Assembly (NCBI RefSeq): GCF_022171985.1
Contig: NZ_JAJVHF010000010.1
Coordinates: forward strand, 1 to 64,000
Source: Huaxiibacter chinensis
Lineage (GTDB): Bacteria; Pseudomonadota; Gammaproteobacteria; Enterobacterales; Enterobacteriaceae
Length of the DNA stretch: 64,000 nucleotides
Direction of reading: 5' to 3'
Positions 9,603-17,867 of this stretch are shown piece by piece. Position 1 is the first letter of the stretch, and the number at the start of each line of letters is the position of its first letter. The translations under genes and the position numbers were made by a program. The notes beneath the pieces were generated by a model. That model was given only the letters and a program-made list of their open reading frames with translations, had not been told where the DNA came from and did not search any database.

Positions 9603-10673
9603 TTAAGCCAGACGCGCGGTAAGCTGGCCGTTTAAATCTTTATGAATCTCACGCAACAGCGCATCAGTGGACTCCCAACTGATGCAGGCATCCGTAACGG
9701 ATACACCCTGCTTCATTGCGCTACGCGGCTGTTCCGACGATTGATTGCCTTCATGAATATTACTTTCAATCATCAGACCGATAATAGAACGATTGCCATC
9801 TTTAATTTGTGCGACAACGGATTCCGCTACCGCAGGCTGACGACGGTAATCTTTATTCGAATTACCATGGCTGCAATCTACCATCAGTGCCGGACGCAGT
9901 CCCGCCTGTTCCATCTCTTTTTCACACTGGGCGACGTCGGCCGGGCTGTAGTTCGGTGCTTTCCCCCCACGTAAAATCACATGGCCATCCGGGTTACCCT
10001 GCGTTTGCAGCAGGCATACCTGCCCTGCCTGGTTAATCCCGACAAAGCGGTGAGGCATCGCCGCAGCGCGCATCGCATTGATTGCGGTAGCCAGGCTGCC
10101 GTCGGTGCCATTTTTGAACCCCACCGGCATCGACAAACCGGACGCCATCTCACGGTGAGTTTGTGATTCGGTGGTTCGTGCGCCGATTGCCGACCAGCTA
10201 AACAGATCGCCCAGGTATTGCGGGCTGTTCGGATCCAGTGCCTCCGTTGCCAGCGGCAGACCCATGCTCACCAGTTCTACCAGCAAATGACGCGCAATCT
10301 TCAGACCGGCTTCCACATCAAACGAACCATCCATATGCGGATCGTTGATCAACCCTTTCCAGCCAACCGTGGTACGTGGCTTTTCAAAATAGACGCGCAT
10401 GACCAGATAGAGGCTATCGCTGACCTCTTCAGCCAAGACTTTAAATCGACGAGCATATTCAATTGCCGCTTCAGGATCGTGAATAGAACACGGACCACAA
10501 ACCACCAGCAGACGCGGATCGCGACCTGCAATAATATCGGAGATCGTCTGACGAGAGTGCTCAATTTGCGCTTCCTGCTCAGCGCTCAGCGGAAATGCCA
10601 GCTTCAATTGATCCGGGGTAATCAAAACCTGCTCGTCGGTGATATGTACGTTGTTCAGCGCGTCTTTTTGCAT
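9603..10673 (-). CDS. aroF: AroF, DAHP synthase (Tyr-sensitive)
   Basis: First step of the shikimate pathway: phosphoenolpyruvate plus erythrose 4-phosphate give DAHP. The 356-residue product starts at MQKDALNN, as E. coli AroF does; the longer frame up to 10775 runs through the promoter. The class I core VVCGPCSIHD and metal ligands (Cys in CGPCS, DCSHGNSNKD) are present. The MQKDALNNVHITDEQVL start is the Tyr-feedback isozyme rather than AroG or AroH. TyrR boxes upstream and tyrA immediately downstream support this. Confidence 0.97.
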   Translation of the reverse strand: MQKDALNNVHITDEQVLITPDQLKLAFPLSAEQEAQIEHSRQTISDIIAGRDPRLLVVCGPCSIHDPEAAIEYARRFKVLAEEVSDSLYLVMRVYFEKPRTTVGWKGLINDPHMDGSFDVEAGLKIARHLLVELVSMGLPLATEALDPNSPQYLGDLFSWSAIGARTTESQTHREMASGLSMPVGFKNGTDGSLATAINAMRAAAMPHRFVGINQAGQVCLLQTQGNPDGHVILRGGKAPNYSPADVAQCEKEMEQAGLRPALMVDCSHGNSNKDYRRQPAVAESVVAQIKDGNRSIIGLMIESNIHEGNQSSEQPRSAMKQGVSVTDACISWESTDALLREIHKDLNGQLTARLA

Positions 10674-10729
10674 GATAGCGATCCTGTAATGCTCGTTTGC
10701 GATAGAAGTTTCCTCACTGAGGTCAGCTA

Positions 10730-10757
10730 ACCATATCACAGGCAGTAAAGATTTCAA
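10730..10757 (-). promoter_or_regulatory. aroF promoter
   Basis: Minus strand: -35 TTGAAA (complement at 10752-10757), 16-base spacer, -10 TATGGT (10730-10735). The -35 lies inside the weak TyrR box at 10744-10761, so TyrR binding there would block RNA polymerase. Confidence 0.7.
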
Positions 10758-10837
10758 TCCAAAATACGTAAACAATATTGTACAGATGGCGATTTATAGC
10801 AAAATAATGCGCTCATAACCGTAAATATTAAATTACA
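10744..10837 (-). promoter_or_regulatory. Three TyrR boxes controlling aroF-tyrA
   Basis: The TyrR consensus is TGTAAA-N6-TTTACA. Minus-strand sites: a strong box TGTACA-N6-TTTACG at 10767-10784; a weak box TGGATT-N6-TTTACT at 10744-10761; and a good upstream box TGTAAT-N6-TTTACG at 10820-10837. The first two are spaced exactly 23 bp centre to centre, the known spacing of a strong/weak pair that TyrR bridges as a hexamer with tyrosine. E. coli aroF also has three boxes. Confidence 0.8.
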
Positions 10838-10885
10838 CCCCTTTATTCCTGAACAGGCTATGCTGTAGAAAAAGGAGAAATATTT

Positions 10886-11260
10886 ATGCGACTGATACCG
10901 CTTGCGATACTGGTGCTGATGTTGACCGGATGCCAGATAAATCCTTACACCTTTCAGCCGGACTGGACGGGCACAAACTGGTTTGATGCCGGTAAAGAAG
11001 ATGCCATGAACGGCGCGTCGGTTAAAAGTAATGAAACGCTGGCCAGTAATTTTAACGATCCTGACGTCGATCGCAGCGACTATCTTCGCGGCTATGCCGA
11101 GGGGCAAAAAAGAATTTGTACGGAAGATTTTATTCATGCCTGGGGCCTGGCAGGTAAACTATTCCCGGCCAGTTGTGATACCGCTGAAAATGCAGACAAG
11201 TTACGTCGCGTCTGGCAAAAAGGAATGAATGAGGGCATGCAGGCTACCCGATTAAATTGA
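10886..11260 (+). CDS. yfiL: YfiL, DUF2799-type lipoprotein
   Basis: A 124-residue lipoprotein with signal MRLIPLAILVLMLTGC (lipobox LTGC, Cys16). The mature part is rich in aromatic and charged residues, with Cys at CTEDF and SCDTAE. Its function is unknown; it sits upstream of yfiRNB as in E. coli, but a 147-bp gap to yfiR suggests separate transcription. AAAGGAGAAA precedes the ATG. Divergent from aroF. Confidence 0.85.
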   Translation: MRLIPLAILVLMLTGCQINPYTFQPDWTGTNWFDAGKEDAMNGASVKSNETLASNFNDPDVDRSDYLRGYAEGQKRICTEDFIHAWGLAGKLFPASCDTAENADKLRRVWQKGMNEGMQATRLN

Positions 11261-11407
11261 ATGAATGGACTCGCGTCCGTCTCGCTTTTACTCATTAGAT
11301 TTAACTTAAGTCAGGCTCAATCTAATTCTGGCTTAATGACGGGTAACGGAAAAAATGGTATTCTGCCTGCACTTTTCAGGGATTTATATTTCCAGTTGGT
11401 GTAACAA

Positions 11408-11947
11408 ATGCTGGTGAGACACTCTTTCATCTTCTCTCTGTGTCAACTTTTACTGGCACTTGCCCTGTTCATCGCCAACTGGCCAGCCAGCGCCAGGACA
11501 CTATCAGACACCGAGAAGTCAGTGCGTGCTATCGTCTCCGGCATAGTCAGTTATACCCGCTGGCCCGCGCTTTCCGATCAACCCAGGCTCTGTATCTTCC
11601 GCTCTTCCCGGTTTGTGTATGCGCTGAGCAACGACGCTCCGCCAGCGTTACCTTACACGCCTGTTATTGTTAATAATCAATCAGAAGCATTAAGCGCTAC
11701 CTGCGATGCGATTTATTTTGGTGACGAATCCTCTGCGGCCCAACTTGAATTAATCGATAAATATCAGGGCCGCCCGCTTCTGTTAATTGCTGAACAAAAT
11801 CCTGAATGTCTTATTGGCAGCGCTTTTTGCCTGATCATCAATGACCATTCCGTCAGATTCTCCGTCAATCTGGATGCACTTTCCCGAAGCGGTGTTAGGG
11901 TCAATCCGGATGTATTAATGCTCGCCCGGAATAAGAAGCATGAATAA
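11408..11947 (+). CDS. yfiR: YfiR, periplasmic inhibitor of DgcN
   Basis: The 179-residue YfiR/HmsC-type periplasmic protein has a signal peptide (to about ...PASARTLS) and the conserved [11 protein letters not shown] and [21 protein letters not shown] segments. In E. coli and Pseudomonas, YfiR holds the diguanylate cyclase YfiN inactive in the periplasm; reducing stress that disturbs its disulfides relieves this. Cys in [21 protein letters not shown] are available for disulfides. It overlaps dgcN by eight bases. Confidence 0.92.
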   Translation: MLVRHSFIFSLCQLLLALALFIANWPASARTLSDTEKSVRAIVSGIVSYTRWPALSDQPRLCIFRSSRFVYALSNDAPPALPYTPVIVNNQSEALSATCDAIYFGDESSAAQLELIDKYQGRPLLLIAEQNPECLIGSAFCLIINDHSVRFSVNLDALSRSGVRVNPDVLMLARNKKHE

Positions 11948-13160
11948 GGAAATTTCGTCCTCACGCCGTCCGACGTTTAAAAGAACACTGCGCCGCATTA
12001 GCGTGATCAGCGTTATCATCACAATGACATTAATATGGCTTCTGCTGTGTATGGCATCGGTGGTGACATTAAAACAATATGCGCAAAAAAACCTCGAATT
12101 AACCGCCGCGACCATGAGCTACAGTCTGGAAGCCTCGCTGGTGTTCAACGACCCCGCTGCCGCCACTGAAACGCTGGCGACCCTGGGCAAACAAGGGCAG
12201 TTTTCCGCCGCTGAAGTCCTCGATAGCCGGAAAAAATGCTTTGCCTCGTGGTCATGGAACCCGGCTGACAACTCCGACACGCTGGGTACGCTGGTCAGCC
12301 GCTGGCTCTTCCCGGTTCCGGTTGCCCAGCCAATAATGCATAACGGCGCGCAGATTGGTGAAGTGCTGATTACCGCGCGTGACAGCCTGATAAGCCATTT
12401 TATCTGGATGTCTTTTGCCGTGCTCACCGGCTGTATTCTCTTCGCTTCGTTTATTGCCCTCGCGATCACGCGATCCCTGCATAACGGGGTCGTCACCGCA
12501 CTGCAAAATATCACTGATGTGGTACACGACGTGCGGACAAACCGTAATTTCTCTCATCGGGTAACCGAAGAACGCATCGACGAATTTCACCGGTTTGGTC
12601 AGGATTTTAATAGTCTGCTGGATGAAATGGAGGAGTGGCAGCTTAAGCTGCAAGCCAAAAACGCCCAACTGCTGCGCACCGCCATGCACGATCCTTTAAC
12701 GGGACTGGCGAATCGCGCCGCCTTCCGGAATAGCATTGCTGCGTTGATGAAAGATCCCTCAGCACACACTAATTCAGCACTGCTGTTTCTGGACGGAGAT
12801 AACTTTAAAGCGGTCAACGACACCTGGGGCCATGCTGCCGGGGATTGTGTGCTGATTGAAGCTGCCAGCCGAATGGTTCAGTTTGGCGCAAAACGTCATC
12901 AGTCTTATCGGCTTGGCGGTGATGAGTTTGCCATGATCCTCTATGGCGTATACAGCGAGAGCGACGTTCAGCAGGTTTGCGCGGCACTGACACAGCAATT
13001 CATGCGACCGTTTGATCTGCACAATGGACACACGGCTGACCTGTCTTTCAGCATTGGCTTTGCATTGACCTGGAAAAACCTGTCGGTGGAATCCCTTCTT
13101 GAACAGGCCGATCGCAATATGTATCAGGTGAAAAACCAACGTTCAAAAACGATATCGTAA
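11940..13160 (+). CDS. dgcN: DgcN (YfiN), diguanylate cyclase
   Basis: Inner membrane enzyme that makes c-di-GMP from two GTP; in E. coli it also moves to the divisome and stops division under envelope stress. The 406 residues show TM1 (about 22-45), a periplasmic sensor domain, TM2 (about 155-180), HAMP, and a GGDEF domain with intact GGDEF near residue 325. The RxxD product-inhibition site expected five residues before GGDEF is absent (AKRH in that position), so inhibition must come mainly from YfiR. Middle gene of yfiR-dgcN-yfiB. Confidence 0.95.
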   Translation: MNKEISSSRRPTFKRTLRRISVISVIITMTLIWLLLCMASVVTLKQYAQKNLELTAATMSYSLEASLVFNDPAAATETLATLGKQGQFSAAEVLDSRKKCFASWSWNPADNSDTLGTLVSRWLFPVPVAQPIMHNGAQIGEVLITARDSLISHFIWMSFAVLTGCILFASFIALAITRSLHNGVVTALQNITDVVHDVRTNRNFSHRVTEERIDEFHRFGQDFNSLLDEMEEWQLKLQAKNAQLLRTAMHDPLTGLANRAAFRNSIAALMKDPSAHTNSALLFLDGDNFKAVNDTWGHAAGDCVLIEAASRMVQFGAKRHQSYRLGGDEFAMILYGVYSESDVQQVCAALTQQFMRPFDLHNGHTADLSFSIGFALTWKNLSVESLLEQADRNMYQVKNQRSKTIS

Positions 13161-13172
13161 AAGGAACACGTT

Positions 13173-13658
13173 ATGTTGAAGCGATATATCGCGCCAGTTT
13201 TGCTGGCATCAACACTTCTGGCAGGTTGCCAGTCCGCACCGCAGGGAAAGTTTACGCCAGAGCAGATCACCGCCATGAAATCTTATGGCTTCAATGAGCT
13301 GAATGGCGACTGGTCGCTGGGGCTTTCCGATAAGATCCTGTTCGGCAAAAACGAATCGCAGCTGCGCAGTGAAAGCGAGCAACAGATCGAGACAATGGCC
13401 GCGCGGCTTGCCAAAACAGGCTTAACGCATGCGCGTATGGATGGCCACACTGACAACTACGGCGAAGAGGGCTACAACGAGGCGCTTTCCCTGAAGCGCG
13501 CCAATGTTGTTGCGGATGCCTGGGCAAAAGGAGCCAGTATCCCGCGCAGTCATCTCACCACGCGCGGATTAGGTAAAAAATACCCAGTCTCCAGCAACAG
13601 TACTGCTCAAGGGCGCGCTGAAAACCGTCGGGTCGCCGTGGTCATCAGCACGCCATAG
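13173..13658 (+). CDS. yfiB: YfiB, OmpA-family outer membrane lipoprotein
   Basis: 161 residues with lipobox LLAGC (Cys19) and a C-terminal OmpA peptidoglycan-binding domain (GHTDNYGEEGYNEALSLKRA, then TTRGLGKKYP). In the YfiBNR system YfiB sequesters YfiR at the outer membrane when the envelope is stressed and so releases the cyclase. It starts 12 bases after dgcN. It is convergent with the PepSY gene, with only four bases between the stops. Confidence 0.93.
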   Translation: MLKRYIAPVLLASTLLAGCQSAPQGKFTPEQITAMKSYGFNELNGDWSLGLSDKILFGKNESQLRSESEQQIETMAARLAKTGLTHARMDGHTDNYGEEGYNEALSLKRANVVADAWAKGASIPRSHLTTRGLGKKYPVSSNSTAQGRAENRRVAVVISTP

Positions 13659-13662
13659 GCCT

Positions 13663-15030
13663 TTATTTCGCGACATTCTCCACGGGCAGCGCGGAACGTA
13701 AGCGCCAGCGCTGCCAGTCAATCAGCACAAACACCAGCAGGCTGGCACCTAATACCGGCATCGCTACCGCCAGCAGGCCGCTCACGACCAGCGACATCAC
13801 TCGCCCGCTAAGGGGCAAGTCCAGCCAGCACTGGTACAATGTCTGGACAGGGTTAGCGGATGAGCGGGCTGGACGCCGCATCCACCAAAGACGATATCCC
13901 CATACAATCAGCACGCAAAGCGCCACGCCAAAGGCGATTAACACCAGCTGGTTTGCCAGACCGAACAAAATCCCCATATGAAAATCGACGCCCCAGCGGG
14001 TGAGCTTTGCCATAAGCGGAAAATCGTCGAAACGTACCCGATCCACCACCTGCATTGAGAGCGGGTCCACTGCAACCGCATCCACCTGAGTTGGCCACTG
14101 GCGGTCAATTTCAGTGACGGTCCAGGCTTGACTGACCCGTTTTGCCGGGCGGATCTCAAGCTTGTCAGCATCAATTCCGGCGCGTCTTGCTGCCTGTAAA
14201 ACTGCGTCGAAGCGGGTGAGATCTTTCTCGCTGTCTGTCATCATCATTCCTGCATGATGGCTATGATGTTCGGCATGGGCATCCATTGCCGGCGCAGGCC
14301 CGTTAAGCGTCGCATTCACTTGTGGCGTCAGCCAGTTCATTTCTGCCCGCAGTTTGTCGACATTTGCTCCCGCCCACTGTGACCAGGTCAGCCCCGTGGC
14401 AGAAAAGAGCAACATCCCGGCCAGAAGCACCCAGCCGAGAGTAACGTGCAGGCGACGCCGGGATTGAAAACGATTCTGAATTCGACGTTTTGGACGAGAG
14501 TAAAACCACAGCGCAATCCCCCCCAGCGCCGCAATCCACATCCAGGATGCCGCCAGCTCGCTGTACAGCCTTCCGACATCACCCAGCATCAGCGAGCGGT
14601 GCAGGTAATCGATCTTCTGCCGTAACGGCAGAATGCCGCTGGTCCCATACACCGTATAATCGCCACGGACCGCAAGACTCACCGGATCGATAAAAATAGC
14701 GCGGCTTTCCGACGGTCCAAGCGTTGGATCGGCAAACATGACGCGTGTCGTTTCCCCCTGCGCCAAACCCGGCCGAATCGCCTGTACCGGCAGCGGCGTG
14801 CTGAGCGCCTTTTCCGCGACGGCAATTTGCTCTGCCAGCGGCTGCGGTTCGCCTGTTGTTTCTCCCTGCAGCGCGTCGCGATAAAGGTAGTGTTCAATTT
14901 GTGGCGTGGCGACATATAGCGTGCCGGTGAATGCCGCAATGAAGATGAACGGGCCAATAAACAACCCGATATAGAAATGGAGTCTGCGCAGCAGGTTGCC
15001 CCATGCCGCGCGTGGAGTGCAGGTAGTCAT
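13663..15030 (-). CDS. PepSY-associated transmembrane protein
   Basis: A 455-residue inner membrane protein with the arrangement of the PepSY-TM family: TM helix near the N-terminus (FYIGLFIGPFIFIAAFTGTLYV), a large periplasmic part with PepSY segments, a second TM pair in the middle, and two TM helices near the C-terminus. Family members are linked to iron or siderophore reduction and uptake. Odd feature: a His/Met-rich stretch (HAEHHSHHAGMMM) in the periplasmic loop, suggesting metal contact. It lies 39 bases after the DUF2946 gene, so the two are probably one operon; not present here in E. coli K-12. Confidence 0.8.
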   Translation of the reverse strand: MTTCTPRAAWGNLLRRLHFYIGLFIGPFIFIAAFTGTLYVATPQIEHYLYRDALQGETTGEPQPLAEQIAVAEKALSTPLPVQAIRPGLAQGETTRVMFADPTLGPSESRAIFIDPVSLAVRGDYTVYGTSGILPLRQKIDYLHRSLMLGDVGRLYSELAASWMWIAALGGIALWFYSRPKRRIQNRFQSRRRLHVTLGWVLLAGMLLFSATGLTWSQWAGANVDKLRAEMNWLTPQVNATLNGPAPAMDAHAEHHSHHAGMMMTDSEKDLTRFDAVLQAARRAGIDADKLEIRPAKRVSQAWTVTEIDRQWPTQVDAVAVDPLSMQVVDRVRFDDFPLMAKLTRWGVDFHMGILFGLANQLVLIAFGVALCVLIVWGYRLWWMRRPARSSANPVQTLYQCWLDLPLSGRVMSLVVSGLLAVAMPVLGASLLVFVLIDWQRWRLRSALPVENVAK

Positions 15031-15069
15031 ACTCTTCCTTTGATAAGGTAAAAAGTGATTATTTAATCT

Positions 15070-15474
15070 TCAGAAGGAGAAAGCAGACCAATGCGGCGGC
15101 GCGCGGGTATCAGGATATAACCAGGGAAAAAAGTGCCAGTGACTGACCGTCTGAGGTAACGGCCGGATGCGAAGACGTTGCAGCAGAACGCAGACGAGAG
15201 CAATCAGCGCCAGCATCACGCCTGGCACATGCGCCATAAGCACACAGTACCCGCACGCTTCAGCGTGATCGACAGGCAGTGAATGGGACATTTCGCCATG
15301 GTGCTCGTCCATCGACATCATGCTCATGTCGTGGTGCATGCCCGGCATACCCGTCATGGGATCTTTTTGCAGCGATACGGAGATAAGAGGAGCCACCACG
15401 ATCAGCAGGATCGCAAACAAGGCGGTCAATGCCGCTGCGCGTTTCCAGACTGAATGATGGAATGGGTTGACCAC
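15070..15474 (-). CDS. DUF2946 family protein, His/Met-rich
   Basis: 134 residues: one TM helix near the N-terminus (AAALTALFAILLIVVAPLISV), then a His/Met-rich extracytoplasmic segment (GMPGMHHDMSMMSMDEHHGEM), the DUF2946 signature HAEACGYCVLMAH, and a second TM helix. DUF2946 proteins are of unknown function but are repeatedly found next to metal-uptake genes; the HxxxCxxC-like motif and Met/His cluster suggest copper or another metal (inference). First gene of a pair with the PepSY protein; a Fur-like site lies upstream. Confidence 0.75.
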   Translation of the reverse strand: MVNPFHHSVWKRAAALTALFAILLIVVAPLISVSLQKDPMTGMPGMHHDMSMMSMDEHHGEMSHSLPVDHAEACGYCVLMAHVPGVMLALIALVCVLLQRLRIRPLPQTVSHWHFFPWLYPDTRAPPHWSAFSF

Positions 15475-15495
15475 TTATCCTCCGATAAAGAGGCG

Positions 15496-15515
15496 GATAG
15501 TGTAAATGATTTACA
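15496..15515 (-). promoter_or_regulatory. Fur-box-like palindrome upstream of DUF2946-PepSY pair
   Basis: The 19 bases at 15496-15514 match the Fur consensus GATAATGATAATCATTATC at 13 of 19 positions. Within them lies a nearly perfect dyad TGTAAAT-G-ATTTACA (15501-15515). It is 22-40 bases before the DUF2946 start, a place where a repressor would act. The assignment to Fur rather than another metal regulator is tentative. Confidence 0.5.
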
Positions 15516-15547
15516 ACCAGAACGTTAACAACCTGGAGCAGTTTCTA

Positions 15548-15578
15548 TAAAAAAGGGCCAGCCTTGCGGCCAGCCCTT
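15548..15578 (-). terminator. rpsP operon terminator after rplS
   Basis: Minus strand: an 11-bp stem with two G-U pairs (AAGGGCTGGCC / GGCTGGCCCTT) and a GCAA tetraloop, followed by TTTTTTATAG, 27 bases after the rplS stop. Confidence 0.88.
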
Positions 15579-15604
15579 CTATCAGGATGTGTATTGCGCG
15601 AATC

Positions 15605-15955
<351 letters not shown>

Positions 15956-15995
15956 TTAATCTCTTATCCTGGGTAAACTGATATTTGGGAGCGTA

Positions 15996-16763
15996 TTACG
16001 CCATCCCATCATGTTCATGCTGCTGTAGCACGTGTTCTTTTTTGAACTCGGCCAGCAACTTTGCTTGCTCTTCAGTCAGAGCCAGGTTTTCCAGAAGTTC
16101 AGGTCTTCTAAGCCAGGTGCGGCCCAGCGACTGCTTCAAACGCCAGCGACGTATCTCGGCATGGTTGCCTGACAGTAACACTGCCGGGACTTCCATCCCT
16201 TCTAACACTTCAGGACGAGTATAGTGTGGGCAGTCCAGTAATCCTTCAGCAAAAGAGTCTTCTGTTGCTGAAGCTTCATGGCCCAGTACACCCGGAATGA
16301 ACCGGGCAACGGAGTCAATCAGCGTCATTGCTGGTAACTCACCCCCGCTGAGAACGTAATCACCGATAGACCATTCTTCGTCAATCTCGGTTTTAATTAC
16401 GCGCTCATCTATCCCTTCGTAGCGACCACAGACCAGAATCAATTTTTGATTCGTCGCCAGTTCGCTCACGCCCGCTTGATCAAGCTTGCGTCCCTGAGGT
16501 GACAGATAAATCACCTTCGCGCCTTCACCTGCCGCGGCTTTTGCTGTGTGAATAGCATCCCGTAAGGGTTGCACCATCATTAACATCCCCGGTCCGCCGC
16601 CGTAAGGACGTTCGTCCACGGTACGGTGCCGGTCATGAGCGAAATCACGAGGACTCCAGCTCTGGATGTTCAGCAGGCCTTTTTTTACTGCCCGGCCAGT
16701 TACCCCGTAATCAGTAATCGCGCGGAACATTTCAGGAAACAGGCTAATAATGCCAATCCACAT
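15996..16763 (-). CDS. trmD: TrmD, tRNA (guanine37-N1)-methyltransferase
   Basis: Essential SPOUT methyltransferase that puts m1G at position 37 of tRNAs reading codons starting with C, which prevents +1 frameshifts. The 255-residue protein shows the knot motifs [12 protein letters not shown] and [13 protein letters not shown] and the sequence [12 protein letters not shown]. Same length as in E. coli. Third gene of the rpsP operon. Confidence 0.99.
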   Translation of the reverse strand: MWIGIISLFPEMFRAITDYGVTGRAVKKGLLNIQSWSPRDFAHDRHRTVDERPYGGGPGMLMMVQPLRDAIHTAKAAAGEGAKVIYLSPQGRKLDQAGVSELATNQKLILVCGRYEGIDERVIKTEIDEEWSIGDYVLSGGELPAMTLIDSVARFIPGVLGHEASATEDSFAEGLLDCPHYTRPEVLEGMEVPAVLLSGNHAEIRRWRLKQSLGRTWLRRPELLENLALTEEQAKLLAEFKKEHVLQQHEHDGMA

Positions 16764-16794
16764 AGCGCCGTCTTTTACCGTTTATCCGGAGAAT

Positions 16795-17331
16795 TTAAAA
16801 ACCAGGATCCCAATCTACTTCGATCGTGCGAGTAGTGAGATCGACTTTCTTGATAACCTGTCCATCGAGGAACGGAACCAGCCGCTCCTTGATGCCAAAT
16901 GCATCCTTCAGGTTTGCCTTAATGACGAGAACGTCATTTGACCCGGTTTCCATCATATCAATGACTTTACCCAGGCCATAACCTTCAGTGGTCACTACCT
17001 GGCAACCCATAAGGTCTTTCCAGTAGTAGTCACCCTCTGCAAGCAAAGGCAACTGCGACGAATCCACGACAATTTCACAATTAGTCAGTGCATTCGCGGC
17101 ATCACGATCGTCAACGCCTTTCAGCTTAATGACGATGTCCTGGTTGTGGTGACGCCAGCTTTCCAGCTCGACCGTTTCCCACTTACCGGCTTTCTGGATA
17201 AACCAGGGCTGGTAATCAAAAATGCTTTCAGCGTCTTCAGTGGAGGAAAACACTCTGAGCCAACCACGGATACCGTAGCAAGAACCCATTTTTCCCAATA
17301 CGATCGGTTCAACAGGTGCTTTATTGCTCAT
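16795..17331 (-). CDS. rimM: RimM, 30S maturation factor
   Basis: Helps assemble the 30S head by binding protein S19. It has an N-terminal RimM domain ([20 protein letters not shown]) and a C-terminal PRC barrel ([18 protein letters not shown]). Starting at MSNKAP gives 178 residues; three more in-frame codons upstream (MVM) are possible. GGTGG lies five bases before the chosen ATG. Second gene of the rpsP operon, 18 bases after rpsP. Confidence 0.97.
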   Translation of the reverse strand: MSNKAPVEPIVLGKMGSCYGIRGWLRVFSSTEDAESIFDYQPWFIQKAGKWETVELESWRHHNQDIVIKLKGVDDRDAANALTNCEIVVDSSQLPLLAEGDYYWKDLMGCQVVTTEGYGLGKVIDMMETGSNDVLVIKANLKDAFGIKERLVPFLDGQVIKKVDLTTRTIEVDWDPGF

Positions 17332-17349
17332 CATGACCACCGTGACAGA

Positions 17350-17598
17350 TTAAGCTGCTTTATTTGCTGCTTTGATCAGCGTAGCAACGCGATCGGAAAC
17401 AGTAGCGCCCTGGCCAACCCAGTGAGCGATACGATCCAGATCCAGACGGGTTTCTTCTTCAGAACCGCTAGCCAGCGGGTTGAAGAAACCAACGCGCTCG
17501 ATGAAGCGACCGTTGCGTGCATTACGGCTGTCAGTGACAACAACCTGGTAGAACGGACGCTTTTTTGCGCCGTGACGTGCTAAACGAATAGTTACCAT
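17350..17598 (-). CDS. rpsP: Ribosomal protein bS16
   Basis: 82-residue 30S protein beginning [18 protein letters not shown], the length of E. coli S16. A longer frame to 17634 runs through a hairpin and is not the real start; AGAGGATG lies six bases upstream of this ATG. First gene of the rpsP-rimM-trmD-rplS operon. Confidence 0.98.
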   Translation of the reverse strand: MVTIRLARHGAKKRPFYQVVVTDSRNARNGRFIERVGFFNPLASGSEEETRLDLDRIAHWVGQGATVSDRVATLIKAANKAA

Positions 17599-17614
17599 AA
17601 CATCCTCTTGTGTG

Positions 17615-17654
17615 AATAAAACACTGGGCCCCATCGAGGAACGGAGCCCAGTGT
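17615..17654 (-). terminator. Hairpin with T tract in front of rpsP
   Basis: Minus strand: ACACTGGGC (17646-17654) pairs with GCCCAGTGT (17621-17629) and is followed by TTTTATT, only 17 bases before the rpsP start. It may end transcripts coming from ffh, or act as an attenuator in the rpsP leader. Which of the two is right cannot be decided here. Confidence 0.6.
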
Positions 17655-17723
17655 CATATTAAAAGCCCGAAAATTTTACTGATTTCTGGGGAAAATGCAA
17701 TCAGCATATTGGCGCTGAGCGTC

Positions 17724-17867
17724 AAACAAGGGATATAAGGCGTATATCGGTGCAGCCAGTTTAGTTCCGGCGTGCGCGCAAAAAGCGGAGCGTACACGGA
17801 GTACGTGAGCATTTTGAGCACACCCCGGGACTAAAATGGCAAACAAGATAGCCTTATACCCTTGTTT
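17724..17867. repeat. 144-bp imperfect palindrome between ffh and rpsP
   Basis: The outer arms AAACAAGGG and CCCTTGTTT (17724-17732, 17859-17867) start a hairpin that continues almost to its centre: TATAAGGC with GCCTTATA, GCCAGTTTAGTTCCGG with CCGGGACTAAAATGGC, GTGCGCGCAAAAAGC with GCATTTTGAGCAC, and CGTAC with GTACG at the tip. The element abuts the ffh stop codon. Size and full-length dyad resemble ERIC-type miniature repeats, but the sequence is not the ERIC consensus as I know it. Confidence 0.65.
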
